In this document: one piece after another, positions 1-8,404 of the stretch
Position numbering within the stretch: position 1 is the stretch's first letter
Layout of the letters: the number at the start of each line of letters is the position of its first letter
DNA from: Lachnospiraceae bacterium UBA3802
Lineage (GTDB): Bacteria; Bacillota; Clostridia; Lachnospirales; Lachnospiraceae
Assembly (NCBI GenBank): GCA_002369155.1
Contig: DFEM01000045.1
Span: 1 to 26,805 of the forward strand
DNA length: 26,805 bases
Direction of reading: 5' to 3'
The notes under the pieces: model-generated
The model's database searches: none
Told to the model about the DNA's origin: nothing
What the model saw: the letters and a program-made list of their open reading frames with translations, nothing else
Translations under genes and position numbers: made by a program

Positions 1-1226
1 TATGGAGTAGTATATCAGAAGAAAATAACAATTTATTCGATGGTATTATTGAATTATTCGGTACTGTAATTAGTCTTATAAAGAGCAATAACTACTCATT
101 TGAGTTTGTAGGGCAGCTTGCATCGAATCATATTGATTCCAACAATAATCTATATATTCTTTCACTTATTAAGCCTATTTTTCTGGCATACAACGAAGTC
201 CTTGCCGCCAATAATGAAATTGACTTTAGCGATATGATCAATAAAGCCACTGATTATGTTTCTACTGGAAAATACTATAATCCCTACAGATATGTAATCG
301 TTGACGAGTATCAAGACATTTCAAAGGCCAGATTTAACTTACTTAGAGAACTCAGGAAATCCAGCTTTTACGAATTATTCTGCGTTGGCGATGACTGGCA
401 AAGTATATATCGTTTTGCCGGGAGCGATATAAACTATATCGTTGATTTCGAAAAATACTGGGGTCCTACAGAAATAGGGCGAATAGAAACAACTTATCGT
501 TTTACAAATTCACTGATTGATATCAGTTCCAATTTCATAATGAAAAACCCTCGTCAAATTAAGAAAAAAATCAAAGGAATGTCTAAAGATGAAAGATTTT
601 CTCTTGGACTGATTAACGGTTTTACAATAAAAAACTCTATTAATTTCATGCTTGATTCTTTGGATGATCTGCCTAAGAATTCTTCTGTTTTCTTTATAGG
701 AAGATATTCTTTTGATGTAGATCTTCTAAAGGACAATTCCGCATTTAATGTTTGGTACGACAATGTCAATTCAGAAATAAAAGTATCTTATTACAAGCGA
801 AAAGACTTAAAAATGCAATTTCTGACTGCTCACAAATCAAAAGGATTGCAAGCAGACTATGTTTTTATCATAAATAACAAAAACTCTAAAATGGGATTCC
901 CCAGTAAAATACATGACTCTTCTATTATGGATTTGCTCCTGGAAAAAGCCGAAGTTTACCCATATGCGGAAGAACGTCGACTGTTTTATGTTGCGTTGAC
1001 CAGAGCTAAAACTAAAGTTTTTCTCTTAACCATAAATAACAAAGAATCTATTTTCGTAGAAGAATTAATAGAAAAATACGAAAAAGAATTAAATGATGAT
1101 AAATTCACTTGCCCCGAATGCGGAGGAAGGCTTATCAAAAGGAGCGGTCCATACGGAGAATTCTTTGGATGCTCAAATTTTGGAAAAACAGGTTGTGAAT
1201 ATAAAAGAAAAATAAGCAAAAAATAA
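1..1226 (+). CDS. UvrD/helicase IV-like SF1 DNA helicase with C-terminal topoisomerase zinc finger (5' end outside window)
   Basis: The frame is open from base 3 with no start, so the N-terminal part, including the Walker A motif, lies outside the window; 407 residues are visible. The first internal ATG (base 234) is not the start, because the conserved UvrD motif IDFSDMI straddles it. Downstream SF1 motifs follow in order: VDEYQD (motif II, about base 300), GDDWQSIYRFAGSD (motif III), ETTYRF (IV), TAHKSKGL (V) and RRLFYVALTRAKT (VI). The GDDWQSIYRF form is typical of helicase IV (HelD)-like proteins. From base 1110 the tail has a four-cysteine topoisomerase-type zinc finger (CPECGG...GCSNF...GCEYK), known to bind single-stranded DNA in topoisomerase I. 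It converges on the NERD gene, whose product ends in the same type of finger, with 13 bases between stops. A role in DNA repair or defence is inferred. Confidence 0.9.
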   Translation, partial: WSSISEENNNLFDGIIELFGTVISLIKSNNYSFEFVGQLASNHIDSNNNLYILSLIKPIFLAYNEVLAANNEIDFSDMINKATDYVSTGKYYNPYRYVIVDEYQDISKARFNLLRELRKSSFYELFCVGDDWQSIYRFAGSDINYIVDFEKYWGPTEIGRIETTYRFTNSLIDISSNFIMKNPRQIKKKIKGMSKDERFSLGLINGFTIKNSINFMLDSLDDLPKNSSVFFIGRYSFDVDLLKDNSAFNVWYDNVNSEIKVSYYKRKDLKMQFLTAHKSKGLQADYVFIINNKNSKMGFPSKIHDSSIMDLLLEKAEVYPYAEERRLFYVALTRAKTKVFLLTINNKESIFVEELIEKYEKELNDDKFTCPECGGRLIKRSGPYGEFFGCSNFGKTGCEYKRKISKK

Positions 1227-1235
1227 GCAATTTTG

Positions 1236-1257
1236 TATATCAAATATTTTTGATATA
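1236..1257. terminator. AT-rich hairpin at the tail-to-tail junction
   Basis: TATATCAA (1236-1243) and TTGATATA (1250-1257) form an 8-bp inverted repeat with a 6-base loop. It lies between the stops of the convergent UvrD and NERD genes and enters the last NERD codons. It contains almost no G or C, so it would be a weak terminator. No better candidate exists in the 13-base gap. Confidence 0.3.
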
Positions 1258-2154
1258 TTTGCACTTAGGATATCCACTACATCCGTAAAATTGATTTCCG
1301 GCATACTGTCCTGATTTAGCTGTTCTAAGAACCAATTTGGATCCGCATTTAGGACATATGAGTTCTTCCTGCTTTTCTTCTTTTATAGCATTCTCCTTTT
1401 CAACTTTAAGGAATTCCTCATATTTCTTATAGTAATCTGACTTGTTAGGAACACTTCTAGCTAAATAGAATTCCGCTATCTCCCTCATATCTTTCTCAAA
1501 ATACTCGGCTTCTTCGCTTTCTGATTCACATTTTTTTATGAAAGAAATCAGTTGATCAGCTCTAATTACTTTTTGTTTGATTTCCTTTTTTGCATACTTG
1601 TCATTCAAACATGATTTAGGGTTTGCAAGCACAACAATCGATTGATAATTCTTCTCAAAATTGTTAAGAAATAACTGTTTGGTAATAATATTACTTTTGC
1701 TTGCTTTTCTAACTTCTTTTAATACATTTAGGTGTCGTTCATTTTGTGTAATTGGCGAATAAATGCTTTCTTTGTATTTCTTGCCGTTTATTTCATATTT
1801 GCGAATAAACTGTCCATTGCTGTCTACCTCGATATCTCCTACGAGATTCTTGCATTCTAGAACGTAAATTTTCTTTCGGCATACAATAAGATAATCTATT
1901 TGAGCACTCAAGTCATCTTGTTCTAAATATATATCATGAAGGATATACATATCCAGCCCACTATTTTTAAGTTCGAAAGCAATATTCTTTTCACCCGCTT
2001 CACCATATGAGGCTAACTTGATTTGTTTATCTATTTCTGCCTTTATTGTTGGTGAAGCTTCTTCCGCTAATGAATTCATTTTTCTTATAAATTCACTAAC
2101 ATCACTATCTTCTTTTAAAAATACCGGTCCTATCTTTCTTTGAAATAATCCCAT
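1240..2154 (-). CDS. NERD-domain nuclease-related protein with topoisomerase C4 zinc finger
   Basis: This 304-residue protein has a NERD domain at about residues 50-150, a family built on a PD-(D/E)XK-like nuclease core. The expected residues are present: D87 in QIDYLIV and E100-x-K102 in VLECKN, preceded by the GEAGEKNIAFEL opening typical of NERD. A charged, probably helical linker (about 215-262) leads to a topoisomerase-type zinc finger at residues 267-304 (CPKCGSKL...GCSGYPKCKYI). No signal peptide or membrane segment is seen. It is the last gene of the leftward operon, 21 bases after the methyltransferase, and its ribosome binding site is weak, consistent with coupled translation. NERD proteins are widespread and mostly uncharacterised; cutting or binding of DNA is inferred from the intact D/ExK pattern. 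Confidence 0.88.
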   Translation of the reverse strand: MGLFQRKIGPVFLKEDSDVSEFIRKMNSLAEEASPTIKAEIDKQIKLASYGEAGEKNIAFELKNSGLDMYILHDIYLEQDDLSAQIDYLIVCRKKIYVLECKNLVGDIEVDSNGQFIRKYEINGKKYKESIYSPITQNERHLNVLKEVRKASKSNIITKQLFLNNFEKNYQSIVVLANPKSCLNDKYAKKEIKQKVIRADQLISFIKKCESESEEAEYFEKDMREIAEFYLARSVPNKSDYYKKYEEFLKVEKENAIKEEKQEELICPKCGSKLVLRTAKSGQYAGNQFYGCSGYPKCKYIKNI

Positions 2155-2175
2155 ATCTTATCTATTTGCCTTTTC

Positions 2176-2772
2176 CTAATCTTTAATCTTTTTTATTGCA
2201 ATAACATTCGTCCATTTTTCATTTTCTCTTCCAACTCGAACATCCGCTGAAACTCCGCTATCTATTATCTCAAAACCTTTTTCTTCTAATAAAGATTTTA
2301 TTCTTTCCTCCGTAAAATCTATAAAAATCCTTTCTCCTCTTTGGGTAGTACCATCTCCATATTTGAATGAAGCATAAAAAATGCCATTATTCTTTAATGC
2401 CTTGTTGATCTTAGTCAATACTTCAGGAAACTCATTTTCATCAGCATGAAGTAAAGAAGCACATGCCCATACTCCATCAAACTCGTCTTTAAAACTCATT
2501 TCCTCAAAGCGAATCTGCCATACTTCTTGTCCGAGGAGTTCTGATGCTTTTTTACACATTTCCCTAGACGCATCGAAGGCCACTACAGAAAAGCCGCCTT
2601 GAATAAAAGCTTTACTGTCTCTTCCGCTTCCGCATCCAGCGTCGAGTATTCTTCCACCGTCAGGTATATACTTTAGAAAATGATTGCGCCACTCAGACAT
2701 ATCTGCATTTACAGAGTTTTCATAGAAAGTTTCAGCATTTTGATTATAATATTCAATATTCTGATTAATCAT
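2176..2772 (-). CDS. class I SAM-dependent methyltransferase
   Basis: The 198-residue protein has a Rossmann methyltransferase fold. The SAM-binding glycine motif ILDAGCGSGRDS is at about residues 42-53, the acidic motif II end VVAFDAS follows at about 61-67, and the post-II segment VWACASLLHA is present. It resembles the Methyltransf_11/25 and TehB-like small-molecule methyltransferases. I see no N/DPPY motif of an N6-adenine or N4-cytosine DNA methylase and no PCQ motif of a C5-cytosine methylase, so it does not look like the modification half of a restriction system. It lies within the nuclease/helicase operon, with 21-base gaps on both sides. The substrate is unknown. The ribosome binding site (ggtgaaaaa) is weak. 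Confidence 0.88.
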   Translation of the reverse strand: MINQNIEYYNQNAETFYENSVNADMSEWRNHFLKYIPDGGRILDAGCGSGRDSKAFIQGGFSVVAFDASREMCKKASELLGQEVWQIRFEEMSFKDEFDGVWACASLLHADENEFPEVLTKINKALKNNGIFYASFKYGDGTTQRGERIFIDFTEERIKSLLEEKGFEIIDSGVSADVRVGRENEKWTNVIAIKKIKD

Positions 2773-2793
2773 TTTTTCACCATAATTATTTTT

Positions 2794-4932
2794 TTATATT
2801 TCCTCAAGTCCAAGGCTCTTTAAATAATTATATGTGCCATCATAGTATTCCGGCAATCGTGTACTATCCTCCCAAAAACCAGTTGGTGTTTTATTGCTGT
2901 TTCCTTCCGGTACACATATAATCATTCCTGCTCTAGCACGCGTGAGTAACACTCTATAAGCATTTAACATATACTTAATTCGTTCATGTTTACTTTCACT
3001 GTCATCGACTATTTCGGACCACTCTGTATTTTTGCTAAACCTATAAAAATGCCACTTGCCATCCTCATATCTCATATCAGCATCCCACAACAAACAAGTA
3101 TAATCCAACTCCAATCCTTGAACTTGTATTTCTGTTGCTGCATCTTCGAGATAATTCGAAGATCTGGTATCCATTTTATCTTCTAGAAACCAATGAACTG
3201 CATTATCATCATCGCTTTGTAATACATGAACTCCAAGTGGTTTGTATCGGGCTGATTCCTTGGTTATAAGCACACCTGTTCTTTCAGTTCCTCTAACCTT
3301 TTCGTGCAGCCATCTTCTCGCTTTTTCCATATTCCTCGTCAATACAATGGGATAATTATCCTTAATATCCCCATAAATAGATGCTGCATCCTTATCCATT
3401 GCAAGAAGAGAATGAACGAATGCAGATAGTTTTTCAGCACGATATGATCGTAATGAAACAGCCAAATGCAAATCATTTGAAAAGGTAACATTTTTATTGT
3501 CTTTCAAAAGTTCATTCACTTTTCCTTCTGCATATTCAGGTTCAGTAAGTTTTGGAGAAATGTATACCTTCCAATGCGGAAAATCCTCATTCAAAGACTT
3601 TATCCATTCCGAAATTCCTGCTTCTCCTGTATTGATTTCCTGACCTCCGCCAACAAGACACACTATCGTCGCCCAGTCTTCTCTCTGATCCAATGACCAT
3701 ATAAGAAAGGAGGCTTCTGATACGGGAAAATTGGGTACTTTCAGTTTATTACCATAAGTACCGCCTCTTTTTAAATAATCCGCCAATCTTTTATGAGTCC
3801 ACGAACGCTGAGCCTCATCAAATATTGCCACATGTTCTACTTCTCCATATCCGGTGTTCTGAAGTTTTACTGCTTTTTCCGGATCTATTTCAAGAATTCC
3901 GTTTTCGACTGGATTTTTTATTTTTGCTAACATGTTGTCACGATAGCGATGAATTATCTGAATAAACTTTCCAACTTCACGACGGGAATCAGATAACTTT
4001 TTATCCTCTCCACGATCACGGCATTTTTTGTAATTGTCTTTAGCAAGCGCTTCATTCAGTACTGCAACTAAAGGACCATTTCCAGAAAGATAAACTGCCC
4101 CTTCATCTTGCAAAGGCTGATCTTCTCCTTGATATGTTTGTTTTACTGCAACATCAAGCCCAACTAATGTTTTACCTGCTCCGGGTACACCTGTAACAAA
4201 GCAAATGCTTTTCTCTTTGTTCTCTTTGCTTCTTTTAATCACTTCTAGAATATATGCAATAGTTCTGTCAGTCATCACCTTATCAGCTTCATGTCGCGTA
4301 ATATCCTCAACCGAGTGATTTTCATAAAGTGCTCTCGCCGCTTCAATAATTGTGGGAGTCGGAGTATATGGACTTATTATCCAATTATCATTTACTTTCC
4401 CTTCGTTGGAGAATTCAAGGATAACTTTGTTTATTAATTGAGAAATACCTTTTTCATTAATCAATAAAGGATTCACAACCTTATCATCATAAACTGACGA
4501 ACGTATAAATAAAGATGTATTATTATTCTTTTTCGAAACAAGGACCGGAACAATTACTCGATCAAAACTATACTTATGAAAATTCTTTAAGTCCAATGCA
4601 TAGTCCAAGACTTGATCAACTTCTGCCTCTCCTACGATTTGTTCTCCAGTTTTAAATTCAAGACAAAAAACTATTCCATTGATAAGTAATACAACATCAA
4701 TTCTCTTTCCTAAACGTGGAATATCATATTCAAAGATAATTTTGCCATCGGATTCTTTCCAAGGACTAAGTTCACTTTGTAATATTTCTATTTCCTTCAT
4801 CCACGATTCTAACGTAGTAGTTTTAGCATCCCCATGATAATTATCACAAAGTACGCCAAAAATGGATTCTTTTTCTTTATTTAAAAATGTTGCAATATCA
4901 CTGTTAAACAAACATCTCGGGTATTTGTTCAT
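2794..4932 (-). CDS. DUF2075 SF1-like ATPase/helicase with N-terminal PD-(D/E)XK nuclease-like domain
   Basis: The 712-residue protein has two parts. Residues about 65-135 form a PD-(D/E)XK-like domain with D79 in KRIDVVLL and E92-x-K94 in CLEFKTGE. Residues about 225-700 are a DUF2075 P-loop ATPase: Walker A GVPGAGKT at 248-255, Walker B and glutamate in AIFDEAQRSW, a glutamine motif III in LVGGGQEINTGEAG, and the late SF1 motif YRVLLTRARAGM near the C-terminus. Together these suggest a nucleic-acid translocase tethered to a nuclease domain. The start is supported by AAGGAG eight bases upstream of ATG 4932. It is the second gene of the operon, 59 bases after the DEAH helicase. DUF2075 proteins are often found in defence or mobile regions; the substrate here is unknown. 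Confidence 0.88.
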   Translation of the reverse strand: MNKYPRCLFNSDIATFLNKEKESIFGVLCDNYHGDAKTTTLESWMKEIEILQSELSPWKESDGKIIFEYDIPRLGKRIDVVLLINGIVFCLEFKTGEQIVGEAEVDQVLDYALDLKNFHKYSFDRVIVPVLVSKKNNNTSLFIRSSVYDDKVVNPLLINEKGISQLINKVILEFSNEGKVNDNWIISPYTPTPTIIEAARALYENHSVEDITRHEADKVMTDRTIAYILEVIKRSKENKEKSICFVTGVPGAGKTLVGLDVAVKQTYQGEDQPLQDEGAVYLSGNGPLVAVLNEALAKDNYKKCRDRGEDKKLSDSRREVGKFIQIIHRYRDNMLAKIKNPVENGILEIDPEKAVKLQNTGYGEVEHVAIFDEAQRSWTHKRLADYLKRGGTYGNKLKVPNFPVSEASFLIWSLDQREDWATIVCLVGGGQEINTGEAGISEWIKSLNEDFPHWKVYISPKLTEPEYAEGKVNELLKDNKNVTFSNDLHLAVSLRSYRAEKLSAFVHSLLAMDKDAASIYGDIKDNYPIVLTRNMEKARRWLHEKVRGTERTGVLITKESARYKPLGVHVLQSDDDNAVHWFLEDKMDTRSSNYLEDAATEIQVQGLELDYTCLLWDADMRYEDGKWHFYRFSKNTEWSEIVDDSESKHERIKYMLNAYRVLLTRARAGMIICVPEGNSNKTPTGFWEDSTRLPEYYDGTYNYLKSLGLEEI

Positions 4933-4991
4933 AAATAAATACTCCTTATAATCTGAATTAACAAATTATTTTACAAAATCAATAATATTCA

Positions 4992-7484
4992 TCACTGAAG
5001 TTTACTATAATAATCCTTCAAATCCTGTTTCATCTGCGTTTCGATTGTTGCCAAATCCTCTTTCGATAACCTGGAGAATAAAGCATGATTCATTGAAATC
5101 ACTCCCAAATCCTTTGAATAATACAAGAATCTTTTTCTCTCAAACTTTTCAAAAGGATTGGTAAGCATACTACGCTTAATAACATCTTTCTCTTTTAATG
5201 TTTCTTTGTTATATGGACAAGTTGCTCTGTCTACTGTAAGTCCTTTATCAATTCTATCCTGATAAAAAGCTATGTAATCCGAAAGAACATCTTCTATTTT
5301 GGCATCTCCAATGGAATTCATATATTTTATGAACGACAGCAAGAATGGCATCTTATAGGACAAAGAATAATCTCGCTCTGCCAGAAATTCAAAAAAATCT
5401 TCTTTTATTGTCTCATCGGTATGATCTTTTATACTTAATTCTATCTTGTACCTTTCCGCATCTTCTTGACTGAACATATAAATCAATTTTGATCCAAATT
5501 GAAATGTTGCCGAAGGAATAACTTTTCCCTTCTTTATCCAACTTATAATACTTCCCGTACTCACAAAATACTTTCGAGCTATTTGTTCTACACTTAAATA
5601 GTCGCTATACTTGGTATCAAAGGATTCTATGTCTACTTCAGTTATTCTTTCAACACGCTCTTTTAGACCGTCAATTTCAATAATATCTCCTTCATGATAA
5701 TCATTTTTCGTAATAACTCCAAAGGGAACATACACAGAATTCTGAAAAATAGAATGAAGAGAACAAGCCTTAATGAAAGCTCCGTATTCATCAACAACAT
5801 CAATTACAAAAACATTCTTCTTTGTATCAGTTCTTCGTAGTCCTCGTCCAATTTGTTGAAGATACAATACCTTCGATAAAGTAGGGCGAGCCATTACCAA
5901 AATTCCCAATTCAGGATAATCCCAACCTTCTGATATCATTTCACATGCACAAAGAAATCTATATGTTCCTTTCTTAAATTCTTGCATCACTTTTTGAGGA
6001 TTCTTTGTCTTTCCTGTGTATGATATCGCAGATATCCCAGCGGCATTCAGAAGTTTTTCCATTTCTTCTGCGTGTCTCACATTTATACAAAATACAACGC
6101 CCTGCCTTCTCCCTGTATCGCCTTCGGTGAAGAATTGTTTCAAAACATCTGCTATCAATTCGTTTCTGGAAGAAACACGGATTGATTTTTCCAGATCAGC
6201 ATTGACATAATCTTTTCCATTAAACCTCACATGACTTAAATCTATATTGGTTTCAATTCGAAAAACATTTGCTCTTGCAACGATTTCTTTTTCCATTGCC
6301 TCTTTAAGAGACAGGCCTGTATTATATGAGCCAAATACAGATTCAAGTTTCTTTTTATCAGGCCTTTGATCTGTAGCCGTAAGTCCAATTAGAAATTCTG
6401 GTTCAAAATATTGGATTACTCTCTTACTTATCGGAGCAACAGCGTGATGTGCTTCATCTACTACAATATAATTAAAATAATTCTGAGAATATTCATTATA
6501 GTGTTTAGCCATATACTGCATAGTAAACACTACTATATATTTCTCAATTTCACGTAATGAATTATGAATTCTTTCTTTCCAATCCGATACAATATTAGAA
6601 CTTGGAGCAAGGATTAATATCCTAATATCATTTTTTCCCTTGCAATAATCCTTTAGATCCTCTTCTACTATTTTTGATTTTCCGCTCGCTGTAGGGAAAA
6701 CACATAAGAAAGCACGAATTCCTTTATTTCTGTTTTCTTTTATTTTTTCCAGAGTTATTTCCTGATGTTCATAAAGTTTTACAGGTCGATCTGCAATTAA
6801 CCCGTTTTCTTTAAAATCCGATGAATCCCTTCCCAAATACGAACGAATGTCATCCTCAATTCTTTCAGTAAAACCACAATCCTCAGAAGAAAAACGAAAC
6901 ATTTTCATTCCATTTTTCACGCAAGTATTTTGTTTTCTTAATTGTCTTCGGTATTTTTCGTATCCTATAATCTGCGGATGATGAAATTTAACTCCATTCT
7001 CCTCTATAGCAAAGTCTCCTCGATTTGTACGAACAACATAATCAAGAAAGAAATTATTTCCATTTTCATCCGTTATACAATATTCTCTATTTAAATATTT
7101 TACAGAATTTACCCCATATACATCAGTGAAATTCTTTTCAAATAATCTTTCTAATGGAGAAACCTCTGCTGAATTTTCCCTGTCTGCAACCGATACCGGA
7201 TTCTTACAATTATTCTCTCTTCCTTCTGTCAGAAATGATTCAATCTCATCTCTATCTTCAGCCAAGAATCGAAAAACATACTTGTATCGATTCATATATT
7301 CATTTTGCTTATTAGTGATTTGATAATAAGGAATTGAATCCTTTGGCTTTTCAATCCGACAAATATCATAATCAATCAAAACAGCAGTTGAACCATTAAC
7401 CCAAAAATCAGTATGACCACCATTGCCATACTTCACCTTTTCGACCATTTTGAAGTTTTGAAACATTTCAACTGCTTCGTACAT
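4992..7484 (-). CDS. DEAH-box SF2 helicase with Vsr/DUF559-like nuclease segment and internal helix-turn-helix
   Basis: This 830-residue protein is the first gene of the leftward operon. Residues about 110-215 resemble the Vsr/DUF559 endonuclease fold: D148 in FFLDYV, E161-E162 in FAIEENG, then FHHP and a KMFRF strand. Where DUF559 usually has E-x-D-G, this has E-E-N-G, so activity is uncertain. The helicase core follows: FPTASGKS (Walker A, 263-270), VVDEAHH (motif II), GLTATD (III, 366-371) and QQIGRGLRR (VI, 542-550). Its layout resembles the ResIII/SSL2-type helicases of restriction systems. At 629-680 there is a MerR/excisionase-like DNA-binding segment (VEQIARKYFVSTGSIISWIK, then a basic stretch). 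The last 150 residues are unrecognised. An extended -10 promoter and a hairpin precede the gene. Confidence 0.88.
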   Translation of the reverse strand: MYEAVEMFQNFKMVEKVKYGNGGHTDFWVNGSTAVLIDYDICRIEKPKDSIPYYQITNKQNEYMNRYKYVFRFLAEDRDEIESFLTEGRENNCKNPVSVADRENSAEVSPLERLFEKNFTDVYGVNSVKYLNREYCITDENGNNFFLDYVVRTNRGDFAIEENGVKFHHPQIIGYEKYRRQLRKQNTCVKNGMKMFRFSSEDCGFTERIEDDIRSYLGRDSSDFKENGLIADRPVKLYEHQEITLEKIKENRNKGIRAFLCVFPTASGKSKIVEEDLKDYCKGKNDIRILILAPSSNIVSDWKERIHNSLREIEKYIVVFTMQYMAKHYNEYSQNYFNYIVVDEAHHAVAPISKRVIQYFEPEFLIGLTATDQRPDKKKLESVFGSYNTGLSLKEAMEKEIVARANVFRIETNIDLSHVRFNGKDYVNADLEKSIRVSSRNELIADVLKQFFTEGDTGRRQGVVFCINVRHAEEMEKLLNAAGISAISYTGKTKNPQKVMQEFKKGTYRFLCACEMISEGWDYPELGILVMARPTLSKVLYLQQIGRGLRRTDTKKNVFVIDVVDEYGAFIKACSLHSIFQNSVYVPFGVITKNDYHEGDIIEIDGLKERVERITEVDIESFDTKYSDYLSVEQIARKYFVSTGSIISWIKKGKVIPSATFQFGSKLIYMFSQEDAERYKIELSIKDHTDETIKEDFFEFLAERDYSLSYKMPFLLSFIKYMNSIGDAKIEDVLSDYIAFYQDRIDKGLTVDRATCPYNKETLKEKDVIKRSMLTNPFEKFERKRFLYYSKDLGVISMNHALFSRLSKEDLATIETQMKQDLKDYYSKLQ

Positions 7485-7501
7485 AAAAAAACTCTATAAT
7501 C

Positions 7502-7549
7502 AGTATAAAAACACAGGTCATATTTACCCATGTTTTAGAATCTTATACT
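7502..7549 (-). promoter_or_regulatory. imperfect hairpin in the leader of the DEAH-helicase operon
   Basis: On the transcribed strand AGTATAA pairs with TTATACT at the outer ends, and inside them AAACATGGGT pairs with ACCTGTGTTT through ten positions including two G-U wobbles, around the loop AAATATG. A six-base bulge separates the two stems. It lies between the promoter and the start codon, so it could be an operator or an RNA control element. The pairing is seen; the function is inferred. Confidence 0.4.
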
Positions 7550-7592
7550 AAAAATAATTCAACAAATACCTAATATAATTTGCTTCTTTGTT

Positions 7593-7601
7593 ATTATAGC
7601 A
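7593..7601 (-). promoter_or_regulatory. extended -10 promoter of the nuclease/helicase operon
   Basis: The minus strand reads TGC-TATAAT here, a perfect -10 with the extended TGn. A possible -35 (TTGAAA) lies only 14 bases upstream of the hexamer, too close, which fits an extended -10 promoter that does not need one. It predicts a leader of about 100 bases ahead of ATG 7484. No other convincing promoter is seen before the downstream genes. Confidence 0.5.
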
Positions 7602-7648
7602 TAAATAAACCGTTTCAAATATGGCACTCTTATTATCTGTTCGATAGT

Positions 7649-8359
7649 TTATTCTTCGGTAGTGTTCACCGACGAATAAAACTCTTCCCCTGTTTCCAAA
7701 CATACTGCCGCAAGTCTTCCTTCAGGTAAATATGCACCGCAGTCTATACCCAAATGGTTGTTTTTCTTATATACAAATCCCGGATTGGGATTGTTTTCAA
7801 TCATTTGCGTGGGTGTATGACCGGTTATTACGATTTTGTCTTCATAATACTGTCTGTCATATTCAGCTCTTTTCCAGACCAAATCGTGAAGTGAATAATC
7901 TTCTATATCTTTATCCGGTTCGAAGTTGCAAAGGCCTGCATGCACCAGAAGATACTCTTTGCCGTTTACTTCCAATTCTTCATATATTGAAAAATCCTTG
8001 ATAAACTCGATTACCTCTTCCTGCATTTCCACGCTTAAAGCTCTGAATTCATCAATTGTACTCTTGGCGCCGTTATACTGCCAGGTAACAAGATTCTCAA
8101 GTGTTTTAAAGTCGAGTTCTTCCAACGCTCTGTCTGTCACTTCTTTAAGAAGGAATGTAAGGCACTCTATTGCCATATACTCATGGTTTCCTACGAGACA
8201 TATAGCATTTGGCATCTCCATGAGTTTAAGTAAAACCTTTATGGGATTGGGACCTCTATCGAGAACATCTCCGAGTACATACAATGTATCTTCATCTTTA
8301 AAATCTATCTTTTTTAATATCTCAAGGAACATATCATATTGACCATGAATGTCCGACAT
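7649..8359 (-). CDS. PPP-family metallophosphoesterase (PrpA/ApaH-like)
   Basis: The protein has the calcineurin-like phosphoesterase signatures in order: SDIHGQ (D-x-H), LGDVLDRGPN (GD-x-x-D-x-G), LVGNHE (GNHE), then HAGL and ITGHTPT, which supply the remaining metal ligands. The LGDxxDRG form places it with bacterial Ser/Thr-type phosphatases and diadenosine-tetraphosphate hydrolases; the sequence alone does not separate these. The protein is soluble. The first ATG (8359) gives 236 residues beginning MSDIHG, so the strand before the first metal motif is missing. The frame continues upstream as IATYV, matching the family, and a good ribosome binding site sits eight bases before an ATA codon at 8372-8374. 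The true start may therefore be that ATA. It follows two small membrane-protein genes in the same direction. Confidence 0.88.
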   Translation of the reverse strand: MSDIHGQYDMFLEILKKIDFKDEDTLYVLGDVLDRGPNPIKVLLKLMEMPNAICLVGNHEYMAIECLTFLLKEVTDRALEELDFKTLENLVTWQYNGAKSTIDEFRALSVEMQEEVIEFIKDFSIYEELEVNGKEYLLVHAGLCNFEPDKDIEDYSLHDLVWKRAEYDRQYYEDKIVITGHTPTQMIENNPNPGFVYKKNNHLGIDCGAYLPEGRLAAVCLETGEEFYSSVNTTEE

Positions 8360-8404
8360 TACGTAAGTTGCTATTGTTTTATCCTCTCTTCCTGACTGTA
8401 TTCT

